DNA of 7,099 nt from an uncultured Eubacteriales bacterium (GCA_900544525.1 UQVN01000181.1:1-7099), one strand, 5' to 3'. Shown: positions 1 through 6,156, counted from the stretch's first letter. Made by a program: numbers and translations. Notes: generated by a model not told the origin, from the letters alone.

Positions 1-32
1 AGACAAAGAAAAAATTTTTCATAGTATAGAGG

Positions 33-81
33 TTGTTAGGTACTGAGAAGGTCGTAAAGTGCATTTCTTAGCACCTAACAA
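33..81 (+). repeat. Long imperfect hairpin upstream of the CBS-domain gene
   Basis: Bases 33-49 pair with 65-81 over 17 positions, with one A-C mismatch and one G-U wobble; the outer part is the perfect 9-base pair TTGTTAGGT / ACCTAACAA. The loop is 50-64. A further short match, TAGTA at 22-26 with TACTA at 82-86, extends the stem across a bulge. No T-tract follows on the plus strand, so it is not a standard terminator. It could be the folded leader of the next gene, the tail of an upstream unit, or a dispersed intergenic palindrome. The pairing is visible; the role is unknown. Confidence 0.6.
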
Positions 82-129
82 TACTACTTGCTAGCTGAAA
101 ACATGATACATAAATAAGGAGCGTTTTCA

Positions 130-609
130 ATGAATATATTATTTTTTTTAACACCAAAAAGTGATGTAGCTTTTCTATATGAAGACTTTACTCTTCGCCA
201 AGCCTTAGAAAAAATGGAGCACAGAAAATATTCTGCGATTCCAGTATTGAATCGAGAGGGAGAATATGTTGACACAATTACAGAGGGAGATATTCTTTGG
301 GAAGTGGTTCGAAAGCATGATTTTAATATGGCAAAGGCGGAAAAAGTTCCTTTGACGGAGATTAAAAGGCGAATGAGAGTAGAACCGGTAAGCATTGATG
401 TGAAAATTGAAGATTTAATGTTAAAATCCATGGAACAAAATTTTGTACCTGTCATTGATGATAAAAAGAAATTTATTGGGATTGTAACAAGAAAAGATAT
501 TTTACAATATTGTTTTGATAAACTTGATAAATGTGATCGACAGATGAAGAAAGAGTTTACGGAAGCATCCATTTATAATGTGGAAAAATATGGAAAGTCA
601 ATCCGATAA
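130..609 (+). CDS. Tandem CBS-domain protein (small regulatory CBS pair)
   Basis: A 159-residue soluble protein made almost entirely of two CBS domains. The first is about residues 7-62, with SAIPVLNREGEYVDTITEGD at 35-54. The second is about 85-130, with VPVIDDKKKFIGIVTRKDIL at 106-125. Such pairs fold as a Bateman module that binds adenine nucleotides or cyclic dinucleotides. Stand-alone pairs of this size in Firmicutes include the c-di-AMP-binding DarB/CbpB group, so nucleotide sensing is a fair inference, but ligand and partner cannot be read here. No membrane segment or enzyme domain is attached. The start is supported by AGGAG at 117-121, 8 bases before the ATG. The gene has its own leader with the hairpin at 33-81; no terminator is seen before the aminopeptidase gene, so read-through is possible. 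Confidence 0.85.
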   Translation: MNILFFLTPKSDVAFLYEDFTLRQALEKMEHRKYSAIPVLNREGEYVDTITEGDILWEVVRKHDFNMAKAEKVPLTEIKRRMRVEPVSIDVKIEDLMLKSMEQNFVPVIDDKKKFIGIVTRKDILQYCFDKLDKCDRQMKKEFTEASIYNVEKYGKSIR

Positions 610-842
610 TTTAGAAAAAGATTATAATAAGAAAAGAAGAAAAAAATAAGAGACAATATTGATTTTCCAGTGCAAGACCCGTATAATCTATTGTATGCGG
701 ATCAGACATTTCATATGGTAAGAGTTTCCGATGATAAAAGGAATGCTTTAGGAGTTTCCACACAAAGGAGATTTATTTTCGGAACAATCAATATGAGTTT
801 GTGAAACTATAAGGAAAAATTAAACTATAGGAGGCAATCGTC
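610..842. other. Intergenic gap with an unrecognised start-less reading frame
   Basis: This gap of 233 bases separates the CBS gene from the aminopeptidase gene. The first 40 bases are A-rich. A plus-strand frame is open from 631 to 804 (57 codons to a TGA), but its only ATGs (for example 715) and GTG (670) lack a Shine-Dalgarno sequence. I do not recognise the product. A stretch reading ADQTFHMVR faintly resembles the last helix of GGDEF domains, which would make it a decayed gene end, but this is weak. An 8-base direct repeat GAGTTTCC occurs at 722-729 and 752-759. No convincing promoter or terminator was found. AGGAGG at 829-834 belongs to the next gene. Confidence 0.4.
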
Positions 843-2240
843 ATGGAACGAAAAAATGCTTGGGAAAAATATAATCAGGCACAAGTAGAAGAGATCTTTG
901 AATTTTGTGAGGATTATAAAAGTTTTATTTCAAATTGTAAAACAGAAAGAGAATGTGTAACAGAGTCTGTTCGTATGGCAGAACAGTCAGGATATAAAAA
1001 TCTTGAAGATTGTATTAAAAACAACACACCTTTAAAAGCAGGAGATAAGGTGTATTTTAATAATATGGGAAAATCCATCGCTTTATTCCAGTTAGGAACA
1101 GAGTCTTTAGAAAAAGGAATGAATATTTTAGGAGCTCATATTGATTCTCCAAGAATTGATTTGAAACAAAATCCATTGTATGAAGATACAGAAATTGCGT
1201 TACTCGATACTCATTATTATGGTGGTATTAAAAAATATCAGTGGGTAACACTTCCATTAGCACTTCATGGTGTTGTTGTGAAAAAAGATGGAACAAAAGT
1301 GGAAATTGTAATTGGAGAAAATGAAAACGATCCAGTAGTAGGTATTTCTGATCTTTTAGTGCATTTATCTGCGGATCAAATGTCAAAAAAAGCATCTGTT
1401 GTTATTGAAGGGGAAGACTTAAATGTATGCGTAGGTAGTATGCCTTTAAAACAAAAAGATGGAGAAGAAAAGAAAGAGAAAGAACTTGTAAAAGCTCATA
1501 TTCTTTCTATCCTAAAAGAAAAATATGATATCGAAGAAGAAGACTTCTTATCAGCAGAAATCGAAGTAGTTCCAGCTGGTAAAGCAAGAGATTACGGTCT
1601 TGATCGCAGTATGATTTTAGGATATGGTCAAGATGATAGAGTTTGTGCTTATACATCTTTAGCTGCTATGTTACAGATTGGACAGACTGCAAAGACAAGC
1701 GTATGCTTATTAGTGGATAAAGAAGAAATTGGTAGTGTTGGTGCTACTGGTATGCATTCTAGATTTTTTGAAAATGCAGTAGCAGAAGTGATGAATTTAA
1801 TGGGAGATTATAGTGAGTTAAAAGTGAGAAGAGCGTTTGCAAACTCTAAAATGCTTTCTTCTGATGTAAGTGCTGCTTATGATCCAAATTATCCATCTGT
1901 TATGGAAAAGAAAAATTCTGCTTACTTTGGAAAAGGTATTGTATTCAATAAATATACAGGAGCTAGAGGAAAATCTGGAAGCAACGATGCTAATGCAGAA
2001 TACTTAGGAGAGCTTCGCAGAATTATGGAAGCTCATAATGTAAGTTTCCAAACAGCAGAACTTGGAAAAGTAGATCAAGGAGGCGGTGGAACAATCGCTT
2101 ATATTTTAGCACAATATGGTATGGAAGTAATCGACAGTGGTGTTGCATTACATAATATGCATGCTCCTTGGGAGATTTCAAGCAAAGTAGATGTTTATGA
2201 AGCAATGAAAGGCTATGAAGCATTTTTATTAGAAGCATAA
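843..2240 (+). CDS. M18 family zinc aminopeptidase
   Basis: A 465-residue cytoplasmic metallo-aminopeptidase of the M18 family, which removes N-terminal residues from peptides using two zinc ions and works as a large oligomer. Expected metal and catalytic positions are present in order: H99 and D101 in GAHIDSPR, D264/D265 in GQDDR, the E294-E295 pair in VDKEEIGS, D341 in SSDVSAAYDP, and H440 near the C-terminus in HNMHAPWE. Residues about 150-250 form the inserted dimerisation-type domain of the family. Length is normal for the bacterial branch and there is no signal peptide. The start has AGGAGG at 829-834, 8 bases before the ATG. A terminator follows 17 bases after the stop. Likely role is peptide turnover; substrate preference cannot be read from sequence. 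No defect is seen. Confidence 0.93.
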   Translation: MERKNAWEKYNQAQVEEIFEFCEDYKSFISNCKTERECVTESVRMAEQSGYKNLEDCIKNNTPLKAGDKVYFNNMGKSIALFQLGTESLEKGMNILGAHIDSPRIDLKQNPLYEDTEIALLDTHYYGGIKKYQWVTLPLALHGVVVKKDGTKVEIVIGENENDPVVGISDLLVHLSADQMSKKASVVIEGEDLNVCVGSMPLKQKDGEEKKEKELVKAHILSILKEKYDIEEEDFLSAEIEVVPAGKARDYGLDRSMILGYGQDDRVCAYTSLAAMLQIGQTAKTSVCLLVDKEEIGSVGATGMHSRFFENAVAEVMNLMGDYSELKVRRAFANSKMLSSDVSAAYDPNYPSVMEKKNSAYFGKGIVFNKYTGARGKSGSNDANAEYLGELRRIMEAHNVSFQTAELGKVDQGGGGTIAYILAQYGMEVIDSGVALHNMHAPWEISSKVDVYEAMKGYEAFLLEA

Positions 2241-2256
2241 TTACATAATGATAGAG

Positions 2257-2299
2257 AAAACGATGAGAAATAGAGGACTGCTACTTCTCATCGTTTTTT
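2257..2299 (+). terminator. Intrinsic terminator of the aminopeptidase gene, probably bidirectional
   Basis: AAAACGATGAGAA (2257-2269) pairs perfectly with TTCTCATCGTTTT (2285-2297) around a 15-base loop, and six Ts end at 2299. It begins 17 bases after the aminopeptidase stop codon. Read on the minus strand the same stem is followed by a short T-rich stretch, so it may also stop transcription from the convergent Nudix gene. Confidence 0.85.
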
Positions 2300-2347
2300 A
2301 TGTGATAGGAAATTCTTCGCAAAGCGAGTTATCCTATCACATAAAAA
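2295..2347. repeat. Long perfect palindrome (hairpin 1 of a GC-rich cluster)
   Basis: A perfect 16-base stem: 2295-2310 pairs with 2332-2347 (core TGTGATAGGA / TCCTATCACA). A small inner stem TCGC / GCGA at 2317-2320 and 2324-2327 sits at the tip. It shares its first Ts with the terminator T-tract. It lies between convergent genes and is not coding. Confidence 0.8.
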
Positions 2348-2466
2348 GCGCTACGCGCAAACGATGCGCAGCTCGTAGAAAAGAGAATTTTTGCTTCGCA
2401 AACTACTCGCGCGCGGCAAAGTGTGCATTGCTAGGCGCAACTTAAAGACGCGCAACGCACACTTTG
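2348..2466. repeat. GC-rich palindrome cluster between convergent genes
   Basis: Continuing from the previous hairpin, this stretch is much richer in CGC and GCG than its surroundings. CTACG (2351-2355) matches CGTAG (2374-2378) around GCGC elements. CAAAGTGTGC (2417-2426) pairs with GCACACTTTG (2457-2466), extending inward through one mismatch to TTGC/GCAA and then GCG/CGC. The 9-mer CTTCGCAAA at 2394-2402 repeats one at 2315-2323. It ends 3 bases before the Nudix stop codon. The architecture suggests a REP- or MITE-like dispersed intergenic element; no transposase or target duplication is visible. Confidence 0.55.
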
Positions 2467-2468
2467 TT

Positions 2469-3083
2469 CTACTCTAAAAAATCAAAGGCGTGTCCATCTT
2501 CTGCCTGCAAAAAATGCATGAGCATATAAGCACACATAATCGCCACATTTTCTTCTTTTAAAATTCGTTTTACTTCTTCTTTGTCTGCAAGGACAATTTC
2601 AATATCCTCAGAACCTTCTTGATAGTCGCGACAAGGGATACCAGAGGCGTAGCCGTAAACAGTTGCACAGGACTCGTCTGTCATACCAATCGTCGTAAAA
2701 AATGGTTTCGAAAAGCAGGAATCCGCAGAGAGAGGTTCTAATGTAAGACCTGTTTCTTCTTTCAGTTCTCGGATTCCACTTGTAAGGAAGTCTTCTCCTT
2801 TTTCCACCAATCCAGCCGGAAATTCATAAATATAATCATCGATAGGATAGCGATATTGTCGGATTAAAACAACTTTATCTTTTTTTTCTCCGTATAAACT
2901 ATAAATAATAACGCCATCAGGCTCGTTCTTCTTTGTCACAAGTTTTAGCTCTTCCTTACACTTGGCTCTTGAAGCTACTTGATAGATACCATTTGATCCA
3001 TCTGGATGAATAGTATCCATCGTATAGAGATTTAAAAACTTATTCTCTGTCATTTTGTGAATATTTTTAATTCGGTTTGTCAT
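2469..3083 (-). CDS. Nudix hydrolase, ADP-ribose pyrophosphatase-like
   Basis: A 204-residue Nudix enzyme. The Nudix box is intact at residues 91-113: G91, five residues, E97, seven residues, then RELKEETGL with R105, E106, E109, E110 and G112. This is the metal-binding loop that cleaves a nucleoside diphosphate linked to another moiety. The preceding LIRQYRYP (73-80) and YEFPAG before the box are typical of the ADP-ribose/sugar pyrophosphatase branch, so hydrolysis of ADP-ribose or a similar substrate is the best guess. The start at 3083 is preferred over the upstream in-frame ATG at 3137. It has AAGGAG 5 bases upstream, while the ATG at 3137 has no ribosome binding site and lies about 5 bases from the predicted transcription start. 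The gene converges on the aminopeptidase and diverges from the importer. Confidence 0.88.
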   Translation of the reverse strand: MTNRIKNIHKMTENKFLNLYTMDTIHPDGSNGIYQVASRAKCKEELKLVTKKNEPDGVIIYSLYGEKKDKVVLIRQYRYPIDDYIYEFPAGLVEKGEDFLTSGIRELKEETGLTLEPLSADSCFSKPFFTTIGMTDESCATVYGYASGIPCRDYQEGSEDIEIVLADKEEVKRILKEENVAIMCAYMLMHFLQAEDGHAFDFLE

Positions 3084-3088
3084 AGTTG

Positions 3089-3096
3089 CTCCTTTC
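3089..3096 (-). promoter_or_regulatory. Ribosome binding site deciding the Nudix start
   Basis: On the minus strand GAAAGGAG lies 5 bases before the ATG at 3083. No comparable sequence precedes the in-frame ATG at 3137, so the extra 18 residues of the longer frame are probably untranslated leader. Confidence 0.8.
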
Positions 3097-3148
3097 TGTT
3101 TTCGAAATTTTTTCATAAAAATATAAAATTTTTCCATTGCCTAGTTTT

Positions 3149-3177
3149 ATTATAGAAATGGAACAGAGAAAAAACAA
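3149..3177 (-). promoter_or_regulatory. Sigma-A promoter of the Nudix gene
   Basis: On the minus strand TTGTTT (3177-3172) is followed after exactly 17 bases by a perfect TATAAT (3154-3149). The predicted start is near 3142, which gives a leader of about 59 bases to the ATG at 3083. Confidence 0.7.
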
Positions 3178-3246
3178 GTCATAGCATACAATTTTTGGAA
3201 AAAAAGGAGTTATTTATTAAGGAAAAAAGAGAATCGGAAAAAGATA

Positions 3247-3275
3247 TTGACAATTTCAGATAGCTATGATAAGAT
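3247..3275 (+). promoter_or_regulatory. Sigma-A promoter of the amino-acid importer operon
   Basis: A perfect TTGACA (3247-3252) and TAAGAT (3270-3275) are separated by 17 bases, with an extended -10 TG at 3267-3268. The predicted start is near 3282, about 88 bases before the binding-protein ATG. It faces away from the Nudix promoter; the two -35 boxes are about 70 bases apart. Confidence 0.8.
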
Positions 3276-3296
3276 ACAAAAAGTTTAGTAAGGTAG

Positions 3297-3310
3297 AGTG
3301 ATAATTCACT
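3297..3310 (+). promoter_or_regulatory. Small dyad in the importer leader (possible operator or hairpin)
   Basis: AGTGA (3297-3301) and TCACT (3306-3310) flank TAAT. GGTA (3292-3295) and TACC (3310-3313) can extend the stem across a two-base bulge. It sits about +16 to +29 from the predicted transcription start, a position where a repressor or RNA fold could act. No known operator consensus is recognised with confidence. Confidence 0.35.
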
Positions 3311-3369
3311 ACCATAACATATGAAATGATTAAGGAAAAGAAAAGGTTATAATATGGAGGAGTTTCATT

Positions 3370-4239
3370 ATGAGAAGATGGAGAAATAAAATGGCAGTAG
3401 CAGTGATGGCAATTGCCATGATAGGAACATTAGCAGGATGTGGAGGAACTGCAAAAAAAGGAACTACAAGTGAACAAATAACGACAAACAATCAAACGGG
3501 AGAGGATACTTCACTTTCTTTAGTTCAACAAAGAGGAGAGTTTATTCTTGGTCTCGATGCGTCCTTTCCACCGATGGGATTTACAAATGAGAAAAATGAA
3601 ATTGTAGGATATGATATTGATTTAGCGAAAGAAGTTTGCGAAAGAATGGGAGTTGAGTTAAAAATTCAACCGATTAACTGGGATTCGAAACAACAGGAAT
3701 TGGATACAAAAAATATCGATTGTATTTGGAATGGATTTACGGTAGATGAAGAGCGTAAAAAGAGTATGACAGTTAGCGATGCTTATATGGAAAATCACCA
3801 AGTTCTTGTTGTAAAGGCGGATTCTTCTTATAAGACAAAGGAAGACTTAGCTGGTAAAGTTGTAGAGTTACAAAAAGGTTCTACCGCTGCTGCGGCACTG
3901 GACAGTGAAGAGAATAAAGAATTTAAAGATAGTTTAGCGGATACGATTTTAATTGCTGATAATGTAAAAGCGATGATGGATCTTGGTACGGGGTGTGATG
4001 CCGTATTGATGGATGAAGTCGTGGCCAATTATTATCTAGCACAAAATGAAGGAAAGTATCGCATTTTAGAAGAAGCACTTTCAGATGAAGAATATGTGAT
4101 TGGATTCCGTAAAGGAGAAGAAGCATTAAAGGATGAAGTAGAGAATCAGTTAAAAGCGATGGTAGCCGATGGAACGATGAGTGAGATTGATAACAAATGG
4201 TTTGGAAAAGACGTATCCACCATTGCCAATGAGGAATAA
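3370..4239 (+). CDS. Amino-acid ABC importer, lipoprotein substrate-binding protein
   Basis: A 289-residue periplasmic-type binding protein of the polar amino-acid (family 3) class, anchored as a lipoprotein outside the cytoplasmic membrane. The N-terminus has RRWRNK, a hydrophobic stretch and the lipobox LAGC with the lipidated cysteine at 24, then a Thr/Ser-rich linker to about residue 50. The mature domain starts near RGEFILGLDASFPPMGF (55-71). R129 in DEERK is the expected ligand-carboxylate residue and D215 in VLMDEV an expected amino-group contact. The hinge segment IWNGF at 119-123 differs from many glutamine binders, so substrate (glutamine, cystine, histidine or another) stays open. 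GGAGG at 3356-3360 lies 9 bases before the ATG. It is first gene of the operon, 18 bases before the permease gene. Confidence 0.92.
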   Translation: MRRWRNKMAVAVMAIAMIGTLAGCGGTAKKGTTSEQITTNNQTGEDTSLSLVQQRGEFILGLDASFPPMGFTNEKNEIVGYDIDLAKEVCERMGVELKIQPINWDSKQQELDTKNIDCIWNGFTVDEERKKSMTVSDAYMENHQVLVVKADSSYKTKEDLAGKVVELQKGSTAAAALDSEENKEFKDSLADTILIADNVKAMMDLGTGCDAVLMDEVVANYYLAQNEGKYRILEEALSDEEYVIGFRKGEEALKDEVENQLKAMVADGTMSEIDNKWFGKDVSTIANEE

Positions 4240-4257
4240 GGAAGGAAGTTTATCAGC

Positions 4258-4929
4258 ATGAAAGATATTGTAGAAAGTGTTATCAGTCTTTTACCATATA
4301 TGGTAGAACCAACGATAACAGCGATTAAATTATTTTTTTTAACGTTGTTGTTTGGCTTACCACTTGGTATGATATTAGCTCTTGGGAGAATGTCCAAATT
4401 AGCGATTATTCGTTATCCCATTCAGTTTTATAATTTGGTAATGCGAGGAACACCGTTGATTCTTCAATTGTACTTAATCTACTATCAGATTCCAAAGTGG
4501 ATTCAAATGTATAATCCGGAATTTCGTTTTGACCGTTTTACAGCCGTTGTTGTTGGTTTTTCTATTAACTATGCCGCTTATTTTTGTGAGATTTATCGTG
4601 GAGGAATCCAAGCAATTCCAAAAGGGCAGTATGAGGCGGCAAAAATGCTTGGTTTTACAAAGACACAAACATTTTTTCGAATTATCCTTCCACAAGTGAT
4701 TAAGCGAATTCTTCCGCCGTTAGGAAGTGAATTTATGGTATTAGTAAAAGACACTTCTTTAGCTCATGTTATTGGAGTAGCCGAACTTTATTTATTTTCT
4801 ACCAATCAAATGGCAACAAGAGGAAGTATGACTCCAGTAGTAGTAGCAGGTGTTTTTTATTTAATTATGAACTGGATTGTAGAAAAAGGATTCCTTGCAC
4901 TGGAAAAACGATTGAGTTATTATGAGTAG
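4258..4929 (+). CDS. Amino-acid ABC importer, permease subunit (HisM/GlnP-like)
   Basis: A 223-residue integral membrane protein of the His/Glu/Gln permease family. Hydrophobic segments lie at about residues 17-43, 55-77, 93-115, 165-182 and 193-212, the usual five-helix layout. RGTPLILQL at 63-71 is the conserved early motif. The EAA loop that docks on the ATPase is at about 126-145, with E126-A127-A128, G132 and L144-P145. Only one permease gene is present, so the transporter probably uses a permease homodimer. The ATG has AAGGAAGG at 4238-4245, overlapping the stop codon of the binding-protein gene. The next gene starts 12 bases after the stop, so the three genes are one transcription unit. 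Confidence 0.93.
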   Translation: MKDIVESVISLLPYMVEPTITAIKLFFLTLLFGLPLGMILALGRMSKLAIIRYPIQFYNLVMRGTPLILQLYLIYYQIPKWIQMYNPEFRFDRFTAVVVGFSINYAAYFCEIYRGGIQAIPKGQYEAAKMLGFTKTQTFFRIILPQVIKRILPPLGSEFMVLVKDTSLAHVIGVAELYLFSTNQMATRGSMTPVVVAGVFYLIMNWIVEKGFLALEKRLSYYE

Positions 4930-4941
4930 GAGGAAAAGGAG

Positions 4942-5697
4942 ATGAGCATGGTATCCGTATCCAATTTAAAAAAAAGTTTTGGAAAAAATGAAGTATTAAA
5001 AGATATTTCTCTAGAAATAAAAGATGGAGAAATTATTTCTATTATTGGTTCTTCTGGTTCTGGAAAGTCTACATTGCTTCGCTGTATGAATCAGTTAGAA
5101 ACCATTGATAGTGGAGAAATTAAAATCGATGGACAAACAATGGTTTCCATGGAAAATGGTCATCCTGTTTATGCACCCAAAAATACATTAAGAGAAATTC
5201 GAATGAAAACCGGATTAGTCTTTCAAAATTTTAATCTCTTTCCACATTTTAGTGTATTGAGAAACATTATGGAAGCTCCAGTACAAGTGTGTAAAATTCC
5301 AAAGGATCAAGCCGTAGAAGAAGCGAGAGAGTTGTTAAAAAAATTAGGGCTTTCTGATAAGGAAAACAGTTATCCTTGTGAATTATCAGGGGGACAATCA
5401 CAGCGAGTGTCCATTGCAAGAGCCCTTGCATTAAAACCGAAAGTATTGTTTTTTGATGAACCAACATCGGCTCTTGATCCTGAACTTACAGGGGAAGTGT
5501 TGAAAGTGATTAAGTCTTTGACGGAATATCATATGACAATGGTGATTGTTACTCATGAGATGGAGTTTGCAAGAGAGATTTCCGATCGTATGATTTTTAT
5601 GGATCAAGGTGTCATTGTAGAGGATGCGACTCCAGAAGAGATGTTTCAATCAGAGAATGAAAGAGTGCGCTCTTTTTTGGGGAAATTTCGCTGTTAA
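4942..5697 (+). CDS. Amino-acid ABC importer, ATPase subunit (GlnQ/HisP-like)
   Basis: A 251-residue cytoplasmic ATP-binding subunit that powers the importer. All nucleotide-binding motifs are intact: Walker A GSSGSGKST at 36-44 (K42), Q-loop Q95 in LVFQNFNLFPH, signature LSGGQSQRV at 148-156, Walker B VLFFDEP with D172 and E173, D-loop SALD at 176-179, and switch H205 in IVTHEMEFA. The FNLFPHF segment is typical of the polar amino-acid family. Length is ordinary and there is no extra regulatory domain. AGGAGG at 4928-4933 overlaps the permease stop and lies 8 bases before the ATG; a second in-frame ATG two codons on (4948) is less well spaced. No terminator is seen between this gene and the rplU promoter, whose -35 box begins 26 bases after the stop. 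Confidence 0.94.
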   Translation: MSMVSVSNLKKSFGKNEVLKDISLEIKDGEIISIIGSSGSGKSTLLRCMNQLETIDSGEIKIDGQTMVSMENGHPVYAPKNTLREIRMKTGLVFQNFNLFPHFSVLRNIMEAPVQVCKIPKDQAVEEARELLKKLGLSDKENSYPCELSGGQSQRVSIARALALKPKVLFFDEPTSALDPELTGEVLKVIKSLTEYHMTMVIVTHEMEFAREISDRMIFMDQGVIVEDATPEEMFQSENERVRSFLGKFRC

Positions 5698-5722
5698 AAT
5701 ATGAAAAAAATAGAAAAACCTA

Positions 5723-5751
5723 TTGACACAACATCTTGCGAATGATATTAT
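5723..5751 (+). promoter_or_regulatory. Strong extended -10 promoter of the rplU operon
   Basis: TTGACA (5723-5728) and TATTAT (5746-5751) are 17 bases apart, with an extended -10 TG at 5743-5744. The predicted start is near 5758, giving a leader of about 70 bases before rplU. Confidence 0.82.
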
Positions 5752-5757
5752 ACTAAC

Positions 5758-5827
5758 GTATGCCGCACAGCGAGGTCCAAAACGAAAGTACCGTAGCTGG
5801 CGAGTAATGTTTAAGGAGGAACCCATT
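5758..5827 (+). ncRNA. Candidate L21 leader (structured 5' UTR of rplU)
   Basis: The untranslated leader folds as stacked short helices: GCC 5762-5764 with GGC 5799-5801, AGC 5769-5771 with GCT 5796-5798, and GGT 5774-5776 with ACC 5790-5792. The conserved-looking loop reads CCAAAACGAAAGT (5777-5789). Low-GC Gram-positives carry a known ribosomal-protein leader, L21 leader, at this place before rplU, thought to give autogenous control. Position and fold fit; membership was not tested with a covariance model. The rplU Shine-Dalgarno AAGGAGGA (5813-5820) lies just after the fold. Confidence 0.6.
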
Positions 5828-6133
5828 ATGTACGCAATCATTGCAACAGGTGGTAAACAGTACAAAGTAGCAGAAGGCGATATCATCAAAGTTGAGAAAC
5901 TTAACGCAGAAGCTGGCTCAACTGTTACATTTGACCAAGTTGTTTTTGTGAATAACGGAGAAGTTTTATGCGGTGAAGCTTTAGCTAACGCTAACGTAAC
6001 AGCAACTGTTATGAGCGAAGGCAAAGGTAAAAAAGTAATCGTATACAAATATAAAAGAAAAACTGGTTATCACAAAAAACAAGGTCATAGACAACCATTT
6101 ACACAGGTTAAGATTGAAAAAATCAACGCTTAA
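5828..6133 (+). CDS. rplU: 50S ribosomal protein L21 (bL21)
   Basis: A 101-residue ribosomal protein that binds 23S rRNA in the large subunit. It begins MYAIIATGGKQYKV, the standard bL21 N-terminus. Its C-terminal signature spans about residues 71-93, with YKRKTGYHKKQGHRQPFT including the GHRQ at 86-89. Length matches the family. The reading frame is open further upstream, but the ATG at 5828 is right: it has AAGGAGGA 7 bases before it and lies after the predicted transcription start at about 5758. It leads the rplU-prp-rpmA operon, 23 bases before prp. It uses more AAC and similar codons than neighbouring genes, as expected for high expression. Confidence 0.97.
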   Translation: MYAIIATGGKQYKVAEGDIIKVEKLNAEAGSTVTFDQVVFVNNGEVLCGEALANANVTATVMSEGKGKKVIVYKYKRKTGYHKKQGHRQPFTQVKIEKINA

Positions 6134-6141
6134 TTTGGCGC

Positions 6142-6156
6142 AGAACAGGTAGTTCT
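6142..6156 (+). promoter_or_regulatory. Hairpin abutting the prp start codon, Shine-Dalgarno in the loop
   Basis: AGAAC (6142-6146) and GTTCT (6152-6156) form a perfect 5-base stem. Its AGGTA loop (6147-6151) holds the only Shine-Dalgarno-like bases, and the ATG begins at the next base, 6157. Together with the weak core this should keep prp translation lower than that of rplU and rpmA. Confidence 0.5.

Noticed and set aside
88..116. TTGCTA - 17 bases - TAAATA as a CBS gene promoter
   Set aside because: The implied transcription start near 123 would lie after the AGGAG ribosome binding site, leaving it out of the message.
84..572. 162-codon minus-strand frame opposite the CBS gene
   Set aside because: It is antisense to a convincing CBS-domain gene and has no recognisable domain or ribosome binding site.
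801..811. GTGAAACTATA matches the reverse complement at 7084-7094
   Set aside because: An 11-base match is expected by chance several times in an AT-rich window of this size, and nothing else extends it.
2418..2440. Similarity of AAAGTGTGCATTGCTAGGCGC to AAAGTGCATTTCTTAGCACC at 56-75
   Set aside because: Interrupted by gaps and mismatches; suggestive of related palindromic elements but too weak to claim without an alignment score.
2248..2445. 65-codon plus-strand frame after the aminopeptidase gene
   Set aside because: It has no ribosome binding site and runs through a terminator and several palindromes; its sequence is explained by the hairpins.
3348..3353. TATAAT just before the binding-protein gene
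   Set aside because: A start from it would fall inside the ribosome binding site and there is no -35 box; the promoter at 3247-3275 is much better.
5660..5678. AAAGAG-TGCG-CTCTTT stem followed by Ts, resembling a terminator
   Set aside because: It lies inside the ATPase gene before its stop codon, so termination would cut off the message; the stem is only six pairs with its T-tract partly in the stem.
5650..6048. 132-codon minus-strand frame over the rplU promoter and gene
   Set aside because: It is a shadow of rplU and its leader, and shows no domain.
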